Assembly: GCA_001940855.1 (NCBI GenBank)
Contig: MSGS01000066.1
Location: 1-64,000, forward strand
Direction of reading: 5' to 3'
Source of the DNA: Christensenellaceae bacterium Phil1
GTDB taxonomy: Bacteria > Bacillota > Clostridia > Christensenellales > CAG-138
DNA: 64,000 nt
The position numbers and the translations under genes are program-made. This document shows, piece after piece, positions 11,054-20,521 of the stretch; position 1 is the stretch's first letter, and every line of letters begins with the position of its first letter. The notes under the pieces are model-generated. The model was given only the letters and a program-made list of their open reading frames with translations. It made no database searches and was not told the DNA's origin.

Positions 11054-12400
11054 ATGAACAAATACGAAAACAGCGTTGGGGTGCTTATCCCCGAAATTCT
11101 GCTCCCTAAGGAAGGGACGGACATGACCAAGTGGGCCGTGGTAGCGTGCGACCAGTTCACATCCCAGCCCGATTATTGGCAGGAAACCGAAAGCATAGTG
11201 GGCGACGCTCCTTCCACGCTCAGGCTTATGCTGCCGGAAATGTACCTTGAAAAGCCGGACGAGGCCGAACGCATAGAGAAAATAAACGCCACGATGAAGA
11301 GCTATCTTGATACGGGCGTGCTTGAAAACATAGGCCGGGGCATAATGTATGTTGAGCGCCGCGCGGGCGCGAACGTGCGCCACGGCATAATGGTTGCGCT
11401 GGACCTTGAATGCTATGATTATTCCAAGGGCTCAACCACGCTTATACGCGCCACGGAGGGCACCATAGTTGAGCGTATACCGCCCCGCCTTCGCATAAGG
11501 AAGGATGCGCCTGTGGAGCTGCCGCACATACTGGTGCTTATAGACGACCCGGAGCGCACCGTGATAGAGCCCATAGGCGAAAGCGTGGGCGAAAGCGAAA
11601 AGCGCTACGACTTTGAGCTGATGCAGGGCGGCGGCCACATAAAGGGCTATTTCATAAAGGACGATGCCCGCATAGACCGCGCGCTGCGCGCGCTTGAGGC
11701 GCTGGCGAGCCCCGAGGTTTTCTCCGCCAAGTACGGTACAGACGCGCCAAGTCTCCTTTTCGCCATGGGAGACGGCAACCATTCCTTCGCCACGGCAAAG
11801 GCCAACTGGGAGCAGATAAAGAAAACCCTTTCGCCGGAGGAAGCGGCGAACCATCCCGCACGCTATGCGCTGGTGGAGCTTGAAAACGTGCACGATTCCG
11901 GCATAGAGTTCGAACCCATACACCGCGTTGTGTTCGGCGTGGATACCAAGAAGGCAATCGCATGGCTCAGCGCAAAGCTGAGCGAGCAGAACGGCGAAAC
12001 CGAAATGCACCTTTACGGCTCCAAGGCCGAGCGTGACGATGCCATGGCCGCAAACGCCTGTTCTAAGTGCCACTTGCTGCCCTTTATGATAAAGGAAGGC
12101 TACGGCTACTTTAAGGTGAGCGACCCCGCGGCGCAGCTTGAGGTAGGCACGCTGCAGAACGCGCTGGACATATTCATAAAGGAGACCGACGGCGCGACCA
12201 TAGACTATATCCATGGCGAGCAGGTTGTTGACGAGCTTGGCCGCAAGGATAATAACATAGGCTTCATACTGCCCAACATGGGCAAGAGCGCCTTCTTTAA
12301 GACCGTTATATTCGACGGCGCCCTTCCCCGCAAAACCTTCTCAATGGGCGAGGCGAACGAAAAGCGGTACTATCTTGAGTGCCGCAAGATTTCCAAATAA
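11054..12400 (+). CDS. DUF1015-family protein
   Basis: 448 aa; MGDGNHSFATAKANWE motif; SD ctggagga. Confidence 0.85.
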   Translation: MNKYENSVGVLIPEILLPKEGTDMTKWAVVACDQFTSQPDYWQETESIVGDAPSTLRLMLPEMYLEKPDEAERIEKINATMKSYLDTGVLENIGRGIMYVERRAGANVRHGIMVALDLECYDYSKGSTTLIRATEGTIVERIPPRLRIRKDAPVELPHILVLIDDPERTVIEPIGESVGESEKRYDFELMQGGGHIKGYFIKDDARIDRALRALEALASPEVFSAKYGTDAPSLLFAMGDGNHSFATAKANWEQIKKTLSPEEAANHPARYALVELENVHDSGIEFEPIHRVVFGVDTKKAIAWLSAKLSEQNGETEMHLYGSKAERDDAMAANACSKCHLLPFMIKEGYGYFKVSDPAAQLEVGTLQNALDIFIKETDGATIDYIHGEQVVDELGRKDNNIGFILPNMGKSAFFKTVIFDGALPRKTFSMGEANEKRYYLECRKISK

Positions 12401-12475
12401 TTTCCCGGAAAATAAAATCCACGGCGGGGGCGGCAGTATGCTGCGCGCCCCCGTTGGCTTATACTTAGCAACAGC

Positions 12476-13411
12476 ATGAATTCTTTAGCGGACAGCGTAT
12501 CGGCCGTTGTGCTGATACTTATGCTCATTGCCGTGGGCTACATAATGGGCAGAATAGGCCTGATGAAAAAGGAACACAAGAGCTTTGTCATAAAGCTGCT
12601 TGTGAATATTTCCGTTCCCTGCATGTGCATACACAATGTGTTTACGGATTTTTCCGTGGAGCTTATAAAAAGCGCGGGCGCGCTGCTGCTTACGCCCATG
12701 CTTTTCAACATTGCCATGATCCTTATAGCCCTTGCCGTTGCCAAGGCCATGAAAATAAGCCGTAAGCGCTTCGGCGGGTTTGTGGTAATGTGCGCCATGT
12801 CCAATTCGCTGTTCGTGGGGTATCCCGTATGCACGGAGCTTTTCGGCGCGGAGGGCACGCCGTATGTTATGTGCTTCTATATGATGAACACATTCTTTTT
12901 CTGGGCGATAGGCGCAACGATGATATACATGAGCGCGGGCGAAAGCAGGCTGAGCATTAAGGAAATAGGCAAAAAGCTTGCCTCCCCGCCGCTTATTTCG
13001 CTGCTTGCGGCGGTAGCGCTGCTGCTTATGGGCTTCAAGCTGCCGAGCCTTCTTGAAAGCTTCACCAAGTATATGGGCAATACGGTAACGCCGCTCGCGC
13101 TTATATACATCGGCTTATTGATATACGAAACGGGACTGAAGAATCTGAAGCCAGACGCGGGCATATTGGTCGTGAGCGGCATGCGGTTCATAATATCGCC
13201 GCTGATAATGCTTTTAATGTGCCGCATATTCAATATAGGCGGAATGGCGCAGAGCGTTTTTATGATAGAGGCGGCAATGCCCGTTATGACGCAGAGCGTG
13301 GTGGTTTCCGCCTACGCGGGCGCAGATGAAAAGTACAACGCATTGGGCATGGGCTTTACGTCAATACTTTGCCTTATAGCCGTGCCGGTGCTTATGCTGA
13401 TATTCGGCTGA
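12476..13411 (+). CDS. AEC (auxin efflux carrier) family transporter
   Basis: 311 aa, about 10 TM segments; LMLIAVGYIMGRIGLM...NISVPC. Confidence 0.85.
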   Translation: MNSLADSVSAVVLILMLIAVGYIMGRIGLMKKEHKSFVIKLLVNISVPCMCIHNVFTDFSVELIKSAGALLLTPMLFNIAMILIALAVAKAMKISRKRFGGFVVMCAMSNSLFVGYPVCTELFGAEGTPYVMCFYMMNTFFFWAIGATMIYMSAGESRLSIKEIGKKLASPPLISLLAAVALLLMGFKLPSLLESFTKYMGNTVTPLALIYIGLLIYETGLKNLKPDAGILVVSGMRFIISPLIMLLMCRIFNIGGMAQSVFMIEAAMPVMTQSVVVSAYAGADEKYNALGMGFTSILCLIAVPVLMLIFG

Positions 13412-13431
13412 GCCGTTCAAGGGGGACTGAA

Positions 13432-14646
13432 ATGAGATCTAAATACGCCGTAAAGCCGCACATAAAGCCGGTTTACGATATGATTATGCTGCTGCTGAGG
13501 CCGTATCTTTGGCTGAAGTATCGCTTCCGCGTGCCGAAGAATGTTCCCGCGCTGCCCGATGGGCCGATAGTGCTGCTGGGCAGCCACACGGGAAATCTTG
13601 ATTTTCTTTTTGCACTGGCAACGCTCAGGCAAAAGCGGTTCCATGCCGTTGTTGCGGCGCACTTTTACCGCAACCGCCGCATAGCATGGTTACTGAGCCT
13701 GTTCCGCTGCATAAAAAAGGAGCAGTTCCGCGCGGACGTGGAGAGCATTGCCCGCATGAAGAACACGATAGAGATGGGCGAAAGCCTGCTGATATATCCT
13801 GAGGGAGAGGTGAACGGCACGGGCCGCACAGCCCCCTTCAGCGACAGCATAGCTAAGCTTGCAAAGCTGCTCAAGGCCCCGCTTTACGCCGCGCGCACGC
13901 ACGGCGGCTATTTCACCCGCCCCAAATGGAACCCGGTGCAGCGGCGCGGCAAGGTGGAAACGGAGATAGAGCTCATCGCCACGGCGGAGGAAGTGAAAAG
14001 CCTGAGCATGAATGAACTTTATGAACGGATAGAGCAAAAGCTGTTCGTGGACGATTACGCATGGCAAAAGCGGCGTATGATACCCTTCGGCGGCGAAAAC
14101 AGGGCCAAGGGGCTTCAGAACCTTCTATACCTTTGCCCCAAATGCGGCGGCGAATTAACAACCCGCACCGATGGGAACGACATATACTGCGCCGCCTGCG
14201 GCAACCGCGGCACGGTGGACGAATACGGCTTTCTGCATCCCGTGGGCGAAGGCAGCGTTATACCGGAAATGGTGCCGGACTGGGTTGAGCTTGAGCGGGA
14301 CGCGCTGCGCCGCGAGATAGCGCGGAAGGATTTTGCGCTCAGCGCGCCGTGCTATATTCAGTATCACCTTAACCCCAACACCACCGCGCATACGGACGTG
14401 GGCCGCGGCACGGCAACGCTTACGCATACGGAGCTGATATACGAGGGCACGGCGGAGGGCAAGCCGATACGCTATGCGTTTCCGCTTGAGGGGATATATA
14501 AGTTCCCGTTCAACATGGGCAATCAGTTCGATGTGCCCAACACCATCCGCACTATAAGCATAAGGCCGGAGAATAAGCAGATGAACGAAAAGTTCGTGCT
14601 TGCGCTGCCGCTTATACATGAATATATAAACAATAAAAATGCATGA
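13432..14646 (+). CDS. PlsC-like acyltransferase with embedded zinc ribbon
   Basis: GSHTGNLDFLFALATL and YPEGEVNGTGR; LCPKCGGELTTRTDGNDIYCAACGNRG. Start ATG 13432 after aaggggg (track ORF starts 13369). Confidence 0.8.
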   Translation: MRSKYAVKPHIKPVYDMIMLLLRPYLWLKYRFRVPKNVPALPDGPIVLLGSHTGNLDFLFALATLRQKRFHAVVAAHFYRNRRIAWLLSLFRCIKKEQFRADVESIARMKNTIEMGESLLIYPEGEVNGTGRTAPFSDSIAKLAKLLKAPLYAARTHGGYFTRPKWNPVQRRGKVETEIELIATAEEVKSLSMNELYERIEQKLFVDDYAWQKRRMIPFGGENRAKGLQNLLYLCPKCGGELTTRTDGNDIYCAACGNRGTVDEYGFLHPVGEGSVIPEMVPDWVELERDALRREIARKDFALSAPCYIQYHLNPNTTAHTDVGRGTATLTHTELIYEGTAEGKPIRYAFPLEGIYKFPFNMGNQFDVPNTIRTISIRPENKQMNEKFVLALPLIHEYINNKNA

Positions 14647-14677
14647 AAATGCATAAAAATAATTCGCCGTACCCCCC

Positions 14678-14706
14678 TTGACACGGGCGTGCGGCGGTGC
14701 TACAAT
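14678..14706 (+). promoter_or_regulatory. Sigma-A promoter of the T-box/trpXYZ operon
   Basis: TTGACA-N17-TACAAT. Confidence 0.8.
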
Positions 14707-14717
14707 GCACAAAACCG

Positions 14718-15040
14718 TTGAGGAAGAGTAAGTAAGCTTTGATTCTGTTCTTGCAGAGAGCCGCGGGCGGTGAAATCGCGGCAGAACATGGCAATGCCGA
14801 ATGGACTTCTGAGGGCGAGCGGAAAAGCGAAAGCCGAGTATGCAAGCCGGAGCAAAGGCTCTCCGTTACCAAAGGCCGGCGTATGAATGTACGCAATGAG
14901 AGGGCGCGTTTTTAATATATGCGCCAAGCCGGGTGGCACCGCAGGAATTTTTTTAGAAGAATTGCTCCTGTCCCAGCGATCGCAGTAAGTTGTGGTCGCT
15001 GCGGGCGGGAGTTTTAATTTTAAGTTTTTTTGACCCAAGG
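14718..15040 (+). ncRNA. T-box leader, tryptophan type (specifier UGG)
   Basis: Stem I context GAA-UGG-ACUUCUGAG (specifier at 14802-14804); T-box agccgggtggcaccgcagg (14927-14946); terminator ctcctgtcccagcgatc...ggtcgctgcgggcgggag followed by T-rich tract. Confidence 0.93.
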
Positions 15041-15155
15041 AGGTAGATGGACAATGTTTCGCAAGGGAAGGCGATGGCGCGGCGCGCCGGCATCGCAAGC
15101 ATATTTTGACATTTGACCGAAAAACCAAACCCATTGACCAAGAAAGGATAAAACA

Positions 15156-16205
15156 ATGAAAAAGATATTTGCTTTTGTGCTCAGCATAATAATGGCCGCG
15201 GCGTGCATGGCCGCATGCTCCCCCTCAAACCCCGCCCCCGCGAACGATGCGGACGGCAAAACCGTAAAGGTCGGCATATGCAATTACGTTGACGATGCTT
15301 CCCTTAACCAGATTGTTGAAAACATTCAGGCCCGCCTTAAAGAGATAGGCGATGAAAAGGGCGTTGCGTTCGATGTATCCTACGACAACTGCAACGCGGA
15401 CGCGAACCTGCTTACGCAGATAATTTCAAACTTCATCGCGGACGATGTGGACATAATGATAGGCGTGGCGACGCCGGTTGCAATGGCTATGCAGGCCGCG
15501 ACAGAGGACAACGGCATTCCCGTGGTTTTCGCAGCCGTGTCCGACCCCGTGGGCGCGGGCCTTGTAGAATCAATGGAAGCGCCGGGCAGCAACGTTACCG
15601 GCACCTCGGATTATCTTGACACGGCGGCCGTTATGCAGCTCATCTCCGCCGCAGACCCGGACGTGAAGAACGTCGCCCTGCTTTACGACATTGGGCAGGA
15701 TTCCTCCACCGCCGCAATAGCCCACGCCAAGGAATATCTGGACGCCAACGGCATTGCCTACGGCGAATACACCGGCACCACCGTGGATGAGGTTACCCTT
15801 GCCGTGCAGGCGCTTATTGCGGACGGCGTGGACGCAGTGTTCACCCCCACGGATAACACCATAATGAAATCCGAGCTCAGCATATACGAAATGCTTCAGG
15901 AGGCGGGCATACCGCACTACACCGGTGCGGACTCCTTCGCACTCAACGGCGCGTTCTTAGGCTACGGCGTGGATTACGCGGCGCTGGGCGTTGAAACGGC
16001 AAACATGGCGGCAAGCATAGCGCTTGACGGCGCAAAGCCCGCGGACACGGCAGTTAAGACATTCGACAACGGCTGCGCCACCATAAACACCGAAACCTGC
16101 GAAAAGCTGGGCTTTAACTATAATGAAATATGCAAGGCGTTCGAGCCGTTCTGCACCAAGATACAGAGCATAGTTACGGCGGAAAGCTTTGACGAAGTGA
16201 AATAA
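15156..16205 (+). CDS. trpX: ABC transporter substrate-binding lipoprotein (TrpX-like)
   Basis: 349 aa; lipobox AACMAACSP; VPVVFAAVSDPVGAGLV typical of this family; Trp T-box upstream. Confidence 0.88.
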   Translation: MKKIFAFVLSIIMAAACMAACSPSNPAPANDADGKTVKVGICNYVDDASLNQIVENIQARLKEIGDEKGVAFDVSYDNCNADANLLTQIISNFIADDVDIMIGVATPVAMAMQAATEDNGIPVVFAAVSDPVGAGLVESMEAPGSNVTGTSDYLDTAAVMQLISAADPDVKNVALLYDIGQDSSTAAIAHAKEYLDANGIAYGEYTGTTVDEVTLAVQALIADGVDAVFTPTDNTIMKSELSIYEMLQEAGIPHYTGADSFALNGAFLGYGVDYAALGVETANMAASIALDGAKPADTAVKTFDNGCATINTETCEKLGFNYNEICKAFEPFCTKIQSIVTAESFDEVK

Positions 16206-16234
16206 CGAATCCTTTAAGAAAGGCAAAGTGACAA

Positions 16235-17173
16235 ATGGGACTTGATCAGATATTGGCGCTGCTGCAAACGGCGCTTGAGCTGGGGCTTATATCCTCGCTT
16301 ACGGTGCTGGCGCTGTTTTTAAGCTATTCCATGCTTAACGTGTGCGATCTTTCCACGGACGGCTGCTTTACGCTGGGCGCCGTGGTGGGCGCGGCGGTGG
16401 CCATATCGGGACACCCGTATTTATCCATACCGGCGGCCATGCTTGCGGGCGTGGCTTCCGGCTTTATAACCGCCATACTGCAAACCAAAATGGGCGTGAA
16501 CAGCCTGCTTGCGGGCATAATAGTAAACACGGGGCTGTATTCCGTGAATATTGCCATAATGGGCGGATCGAGTATACTGAACATGAACAAGGCCGATACC
16601 GTGTTCACGGCAGTTAAGTCCGCGCTTGCAAGGATAAATATGAGCGAGCAATATAAGCTTGTCGTTGCCGCGGCGGCGGTGGTCATAATAGCGGTGCTGC
16701 TGGGGCTTTTCCTCAAAACGCGGCTTGGCCTTGCCATCCGCGCCACGGGGGACAATCCGGATATGGTGCGCTCCTCATCCATCAATCCCGTTTTCACGAC
16801 CATAATAGGCCTGTGCGTTGCCAATTCGTTCACGGCGCTTTCCGGCTGCCTGCTTGCGCAGGCGCAGAAGTCCGTGAATATAGACATCGGCGGCGGCATG
16901 GTGACCATAGCCCTTGCCTCTTTGTTGATAGGCAACGTATTCTTGGGCAAAAAGAAAATGCCGCTGAGGATAGCCGGCATGGTGCTGGGCGCGTTCGTGT
17001 TCCGCCTGGTGTATACAATAGCCCTGCGCTTCAATATGCCGGCGTTTATGCTCAAGCTTGTGTCGAGCGTAATAGTGGTTGCAGCCATATCCATACCGTA
17101 TATAAAGCAGCAGCTTCCGCTGATAAAGCGCAGGCTTGAAAGCCGCAAACGGGAGGGCAACGCCAATGCTTAA
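16235..17173 (+). CDS. trpY: ABC transporter permease (TrpY-like)
   Basis: 312 aa multi-TM; LCDLSTDGCFTLGA; between substrate-binding and ATPase genes. Confidence 0.87.
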   Translation: MGLDQILALLQTALELGLISSLTVLALFLSYSMLNVCDLSTDGCFTLGAVVGAAVAISGHPYLSIPAAMLAGVASGFITAILQTKMGVNSLLAGIIVNTGLYSVNIAIMGGSSILNMNKADTVFTAVKSALARINMSEQYKLVVAAAAVVIIAVLLGLFLKTRLGLAIRATGDNPDMVRSSSINPVFTTIIGLCVANSFTALSGCLLAQAQKSVNIDIGGGMVTIALASLLIGNVFLGKKKMPLRIAGMVLGAFVFRLVYTIALRFNMPAFMLKLVSSVIVVAAISIPYIKQQLPLIKRRLESRKREGNANA

Positions 17174-17948
17174 AATAGACAACATTACAAAATCCTTTTC
17201 CGTCGGTACGGAAACGCGGCGCGCGCTTGACGGCGTGAGCCTGAATGTTAAAAAAGGCGACTTTATAACAATAATAGGCGCAAACGGCGCGGGGAAATCC
17301 ACCCTGTTCAACGCGATAGCCGGAAGCTTTATAACCGACAGCGGCACAATAAGCCTTGACGGGCGGGACATAACGCTTATGAGCGAATATAAGCGCGCGC
17401 ACAGCATAGGCAGGCTGTTTCAGGACCCCATGCGCGGCAGCGCGCCGGGCATGACCATTGAAGAAAACCTTGCCCTTGCCGCGGGCAGCGGAAAATGGCT
17501 CAGCCGTGTTTCTAAGCGGGACAGGGAGCTTTTCCGCGAAAAGGTATCCATGCTCGGCATGGGGCTTGAAGATAGGTTCGACCAAAGCGTGGGCGGCCTT
17601 TCCGGCGGACAAAGGCAGGCGCTTACGCTTATTATGGCAACCATAAACCCGCCAAAGCTCCTTTTGCTGGATGAGCATACGGCAGCGCTGGATCCGGGCG
17701 CGGCGGAAAAGATACTGCGCGTTACGGATTCGATAATACGCGAACATAACCTGACCTGCCTTATGATAACGCATAATATGCAGTCCGCATTGGAGCTGGG
17801 CAACCGCACCATAATGATGGACAAAGGCAAAATAGTTATGGATGTGTCCGGCGATGAGCGCGCGGCGCTTACGGTGAACGATCTTCTGCTAAGGTTTCGC
17901 GAAATATCGGGCAAGGCATTGGATAACGACAGGATGCTGCTTATATAA
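17166..17948 (+). CDS. trpZ: ABC transporter ATP-binding protein (TrpZ-like)
   Basis: Walker A GANGAGKST, signature LSGGQRQALTL, Walker B LLLLDEHTAAL; ATG 17166 overlaps the permease. Confidence 0.9.
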   Translation: MLKIDNITKSFSVGTETRRALDGVSLNVKKGDFITIIGANGAGKSTLFNAIAGSFITDSGTISLDGRDITLMSEYKRAHSIGRLFQDPMRGSAPGMTIEENLALAAGSGKWLSRVSKRDRELFREKVSMLGMGLEDRFDQSVGGLSGGQRQALTLIMATINPPKLLLLDEHTAALDPGAAEKILRVTDSIIREHNLTCLMITHNMQSALELGNRTIMMDKGKIVMDVSGDERAALTVNDLLLRFREISGKALDNDRMLLI

Positions 17949-17962
17949 CCCTATACAATAGA

Positions 17963-17988
17963 AAAGAGCGGTTGCGCGCCGCTCTTTT
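17963..17988 (+). terminator. Terminator after the trpXYZ-like operon
   Basis: aagagcgg-ttgcg-cgccgctctttttt. Confidence 0.85.
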
Positions 17989-18492
17989 TTATATACGTAT
18001 TATTCTGTAACTCGGCTTATAGGCTTGCCTGTATGCTTCGCTGTGGGAAACGGGCGGAAAGCCTGCCTTTTCATATTTGCCTAAATATTCGTCAAGCTCC
18101 GCCGTGCCGAAACCGAAGCGGCCTTCGGCGCACACTGCCTTCAGCGTATCCAGCTTCGCCTTAAAACCGGCCGTGCTGCCATGCACCCCGTTCGCCGCGG
18201 CGGCGAACGCCGCGTTCAGCCGCTCAAGCGGAAGCACGTTCGTATCCACCGCCGCAAGGTTCACCCTTGCTATGCCGCAGCCTATGTATTCATACAGCGG
18301 CATTGTCTCGTCATGAATAATCCGGGCGTATTCGGCCCTCAGCCTATCAAGCGCGGCGGCCTCGTTTTTTATCATGTGTCCGCTGCCGAATTCGCCATGG
18401 TATATCAGCTTCACGGCATCCGTGGGCCGCATAAGCGGATAGCGCGCCGCATGTGCGCACAGCACGCCGTAAAGTTCGTCCGTTTCAGCCAT
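17989..18492 (-). CDS. Conserved hypothetical protein
   Basis: 167 aa ORF, aggaac SD-like; VKLIYHGEFGSGHMI. Confidence 0.65.
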   Translation of the reverse strand: MAETDELYGVLCAHAARYPLMRPTDAVKLIYHGEFGSGHMIKNEAAALDRLRAEYARIIHDETMPLYEYIGCGIARVNLAAVDTNVLPLERLNAAFAAAANGVHGSTAGFKAKLDTLKAVCAEGRFGFGTAELDEYLGKYEKAGFPPVSHSEAYRQAYKPSYRIIRI

Positions 18493-18648
18493 TGCGCCTG
18501 TTCCTTTCAGCCTTATGAATACTCTGTTCGTATAATAGCATTATACCAGCCCCGATGCAAGCCAACAAACTTTATATCGCAGAGCAGAAAAGTTTTACAT
18601 GTTTAACCATTATAACTATAACAATATGCGGCTATAAGTTAGGTGTAA

Positions 18649-18678
18649 TTGACAAAGTATATAAGCATACCTTATAAT
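18649..18678 (+). promoter_or_regulatory. Promoter of the hydrogenase cassette
   Basis: TTGACA-N18-TATAAT. Confidence 0.7.
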
Positions 18679-18729
18679 TATTGTGTCGTATTTTGGCCGG
18701 GTGACGTGCCGGAAAAAAAGGAGATAAAA

Positions 18730-20238
18730 ATGGCCCTGTTATTCGATACCCATGTACAAAAAATGAAGTACAACGTGCTTAGGGAAGTTGCAAAGCTTGC
18801 CTACCGCGATGAGCTGACTCCGCAGAGAATAATGGAAATTGCCCCGCGAATAATTCCGGAAGGCAAGCCCATGTTCCGCTGCTGCATATATAAAGAGCGC
18901 GCCATTATAAACGAGCGCGTAAGCATGGCCCTTGGCGGGGAGGAGGACGGCACGGTAGTAGGCGTGCTGCCCATTGCGTGCGACGAATGCCCCGTTGACG
19001 GCATTCAGGTATCCAATGCCTGCCGCGGCTGCCTTGCGCACCGCTGCAAGGATAACTGCCCCAAGGACGCCATAAGCATAATTGACCACAAGGCTGTTAT
19101 AGACAAAGAAAAATGCATAGAATGCGGCAAGTGCCTGTCCGTTTGCCCTTATTCGGCAATAGTCAAGCACACGCGCCCCTGCGTAAATGCCTGCAAGCCG
19201 CAGGCCATACACATTGACCAAAACACAGAGAAGGCCGTTATAGACAAGGAAAAGTGCATTTCCTGCGGCGCGTGCGTGTATCAATGCCCGTTCGGCGCAA
19301 TAACCGATAAGTCCGACATAACAAAGGTAATATCCCTTATCCGCGATTCCAATTTGAACAGGGATTATCATGTTTATGCCGTGGTGGCCCCCAGCATGGC
19401 CAGCCAATATCCCAACGCCGTGCCGGAGCAGGTGGTTGCCGGCATAAAGGCGCTGGGCTTCCATGCGGTGGTTGAGGCCGCGTGGGGCGCGGATATGGTG
19501 GCGTGGCTTGAAGCGCAGGAGCTTGTTGAAAAAGGGTTCCTCACGTCCTCCTGCTGCCCGGCGTTCGTGAATTATATAAACCGCCATTTCCCATCGCTCA
19601 AGGAGCATGTGTCCCACAATCTTTCCCCCATGGCGCAGATGGCAAAATGGCTGCACGAAACGGACGAAAACTGCCACGTTGTATTCATCGGGCCCTGCAT
19701 AGCCAAAAAGGCCGAAACCAAGTATACCGACGCGGGCAGGTACGTTGACTATACCATAACGTTTGAAGAGATGCAGGCCATGTTCTCCGCCCGCGGAATA
19801 GACGTGACCACAATGCACAAGGCGGAGCTTGACAATGCATCCTTCTACGGGCGCATATTCGCCCGCTGCGGCGGATTGGCGGAGGCCGTGACCGAGGCGC
19901 TCAAGGAGCAGGGCGTGAGCGATGAGCAGTTCAAGCTCAATGCGGTATCCTGCAACGGCATTGCGGAATGCAAAACCGCCCTTTTCAAAAAGCAGAAGGG
20001 CATACTGAAGGAAAACTTTATTGAGGGCATGGCGTGCGTAAACGGCTGCATAGGCGGCCCGGCGTGCCTGAGCCACAGCTCCAAAAACTTCGCGCAGGTT
20101 GACGCATACGGCAAATCCTCAATGGAAAATACCATCGCGGACGCCATAAGGGTTATGCAGATACTCAACCCCGCCCTTGACGTGAAGGGCGACGGCGAGG
20201 TTGAAAAGGAAATAGAAGAAATAGAACATACAAAATAA
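18730..20238 (+). CDS. [FeFe] hydrogenase, group-B-like, with ferredoxin-type domains
   Basis: H-cluster motifs TSSCCPAF, FIGPCIAKKAE, EGMACVNGCIGGPACL; CxxCxxxCP 4Fe-4S motifs. ATG 18730 after aaggagat. Confidence 0.9.
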   Translation: MALLFDTHVQKMKYNVLREVAKLAYRDELTPQRIMEIAPRIIPEGKPMFRCCIYKERAIINERVSMALGGEEDGTVVGVLPIACDECPVDGIQVSNACRGCLAHRCKDNCPKDAISIIDHKAVIDKEKCIECGKCLSVCPYSAIVKHTRPCVNACKPQAIHIDQNTEKAVIDKEKCISCGACVYQCPFGAITDKSDITKVISLIRDSNLNRDYHVYAVVAPSMASQYPNAVPEQVVAGIKALGFHAVVEAAWGADMVAWLEAQELVEKGFLTSSCCPAFVNYINRHFPSLKEHVSHNLSPMAQMAKWLHETDENCHVVFIGPCIAKKAETKYTDAGRYVDYTITFEEMQAMFSARGIDVTTMHKAELDNASFYGRIFARCGGLAEAVTEALKEQGVSDEQFKLNAVSCNGIAECKTALFKKQKGILKENFIEGMACVNGCIGGPACLSHSSKNFAQVDAYGKSSMENTIADAIRVMQILNPALDVKGDGEVEKEIEEIEHTK

Positions 20239-20257
20239 ATAAGCCGGAGGAACAGCG

Positions 20258-20506
20258 ATGATAACCGTATCCGTATGCATTGGCAGCGCATGCCATAAAA
20301 GAGGCTCCTACGCCATACTGAACCGCTTTAAGCAGCTTGTGCAGCAGCACGGCGCAGAGGACAAGGTGAACGTTGCGCCCGTGTTCTGCCTGGGCGAATG
20401 CGCAAACGGCGTATCCGTAAGGATAGACGATCAGCTTGTGCTTGGCATGTGCGAAGATAACGTGGACGCAACATGGGAGCAGCTTGTGCTGCCGCGCATA
20501 GGATAA
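20258..20506 (+). CDS. Thioredoxin-like [2Fe-2S] ferredoxin (NuoE/HydC-like)
   Basis: 82 aa; CIGSACHKRGS...VFCLGECANGVSV. Confidence 0.88.
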   Translation: MITVSVCIGSACHKRGSYAILNRFKQLVQQHGAEDKVNVAPVFCLGECANGVSVRIDDQLVLGMCEDNVDATWEQLVLPRIG

Positions 20507-20521
20507 GCGGGTAACACGGCA

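Noticed and set aside
12418-12460. Hairpin acggcgggggcggcag..ctgcgcgcccccgt
   Set aside because: Likely an ordinary terminator after the DUF1015 gene, but no clear T-run follows; not strong enough to list as a feature.
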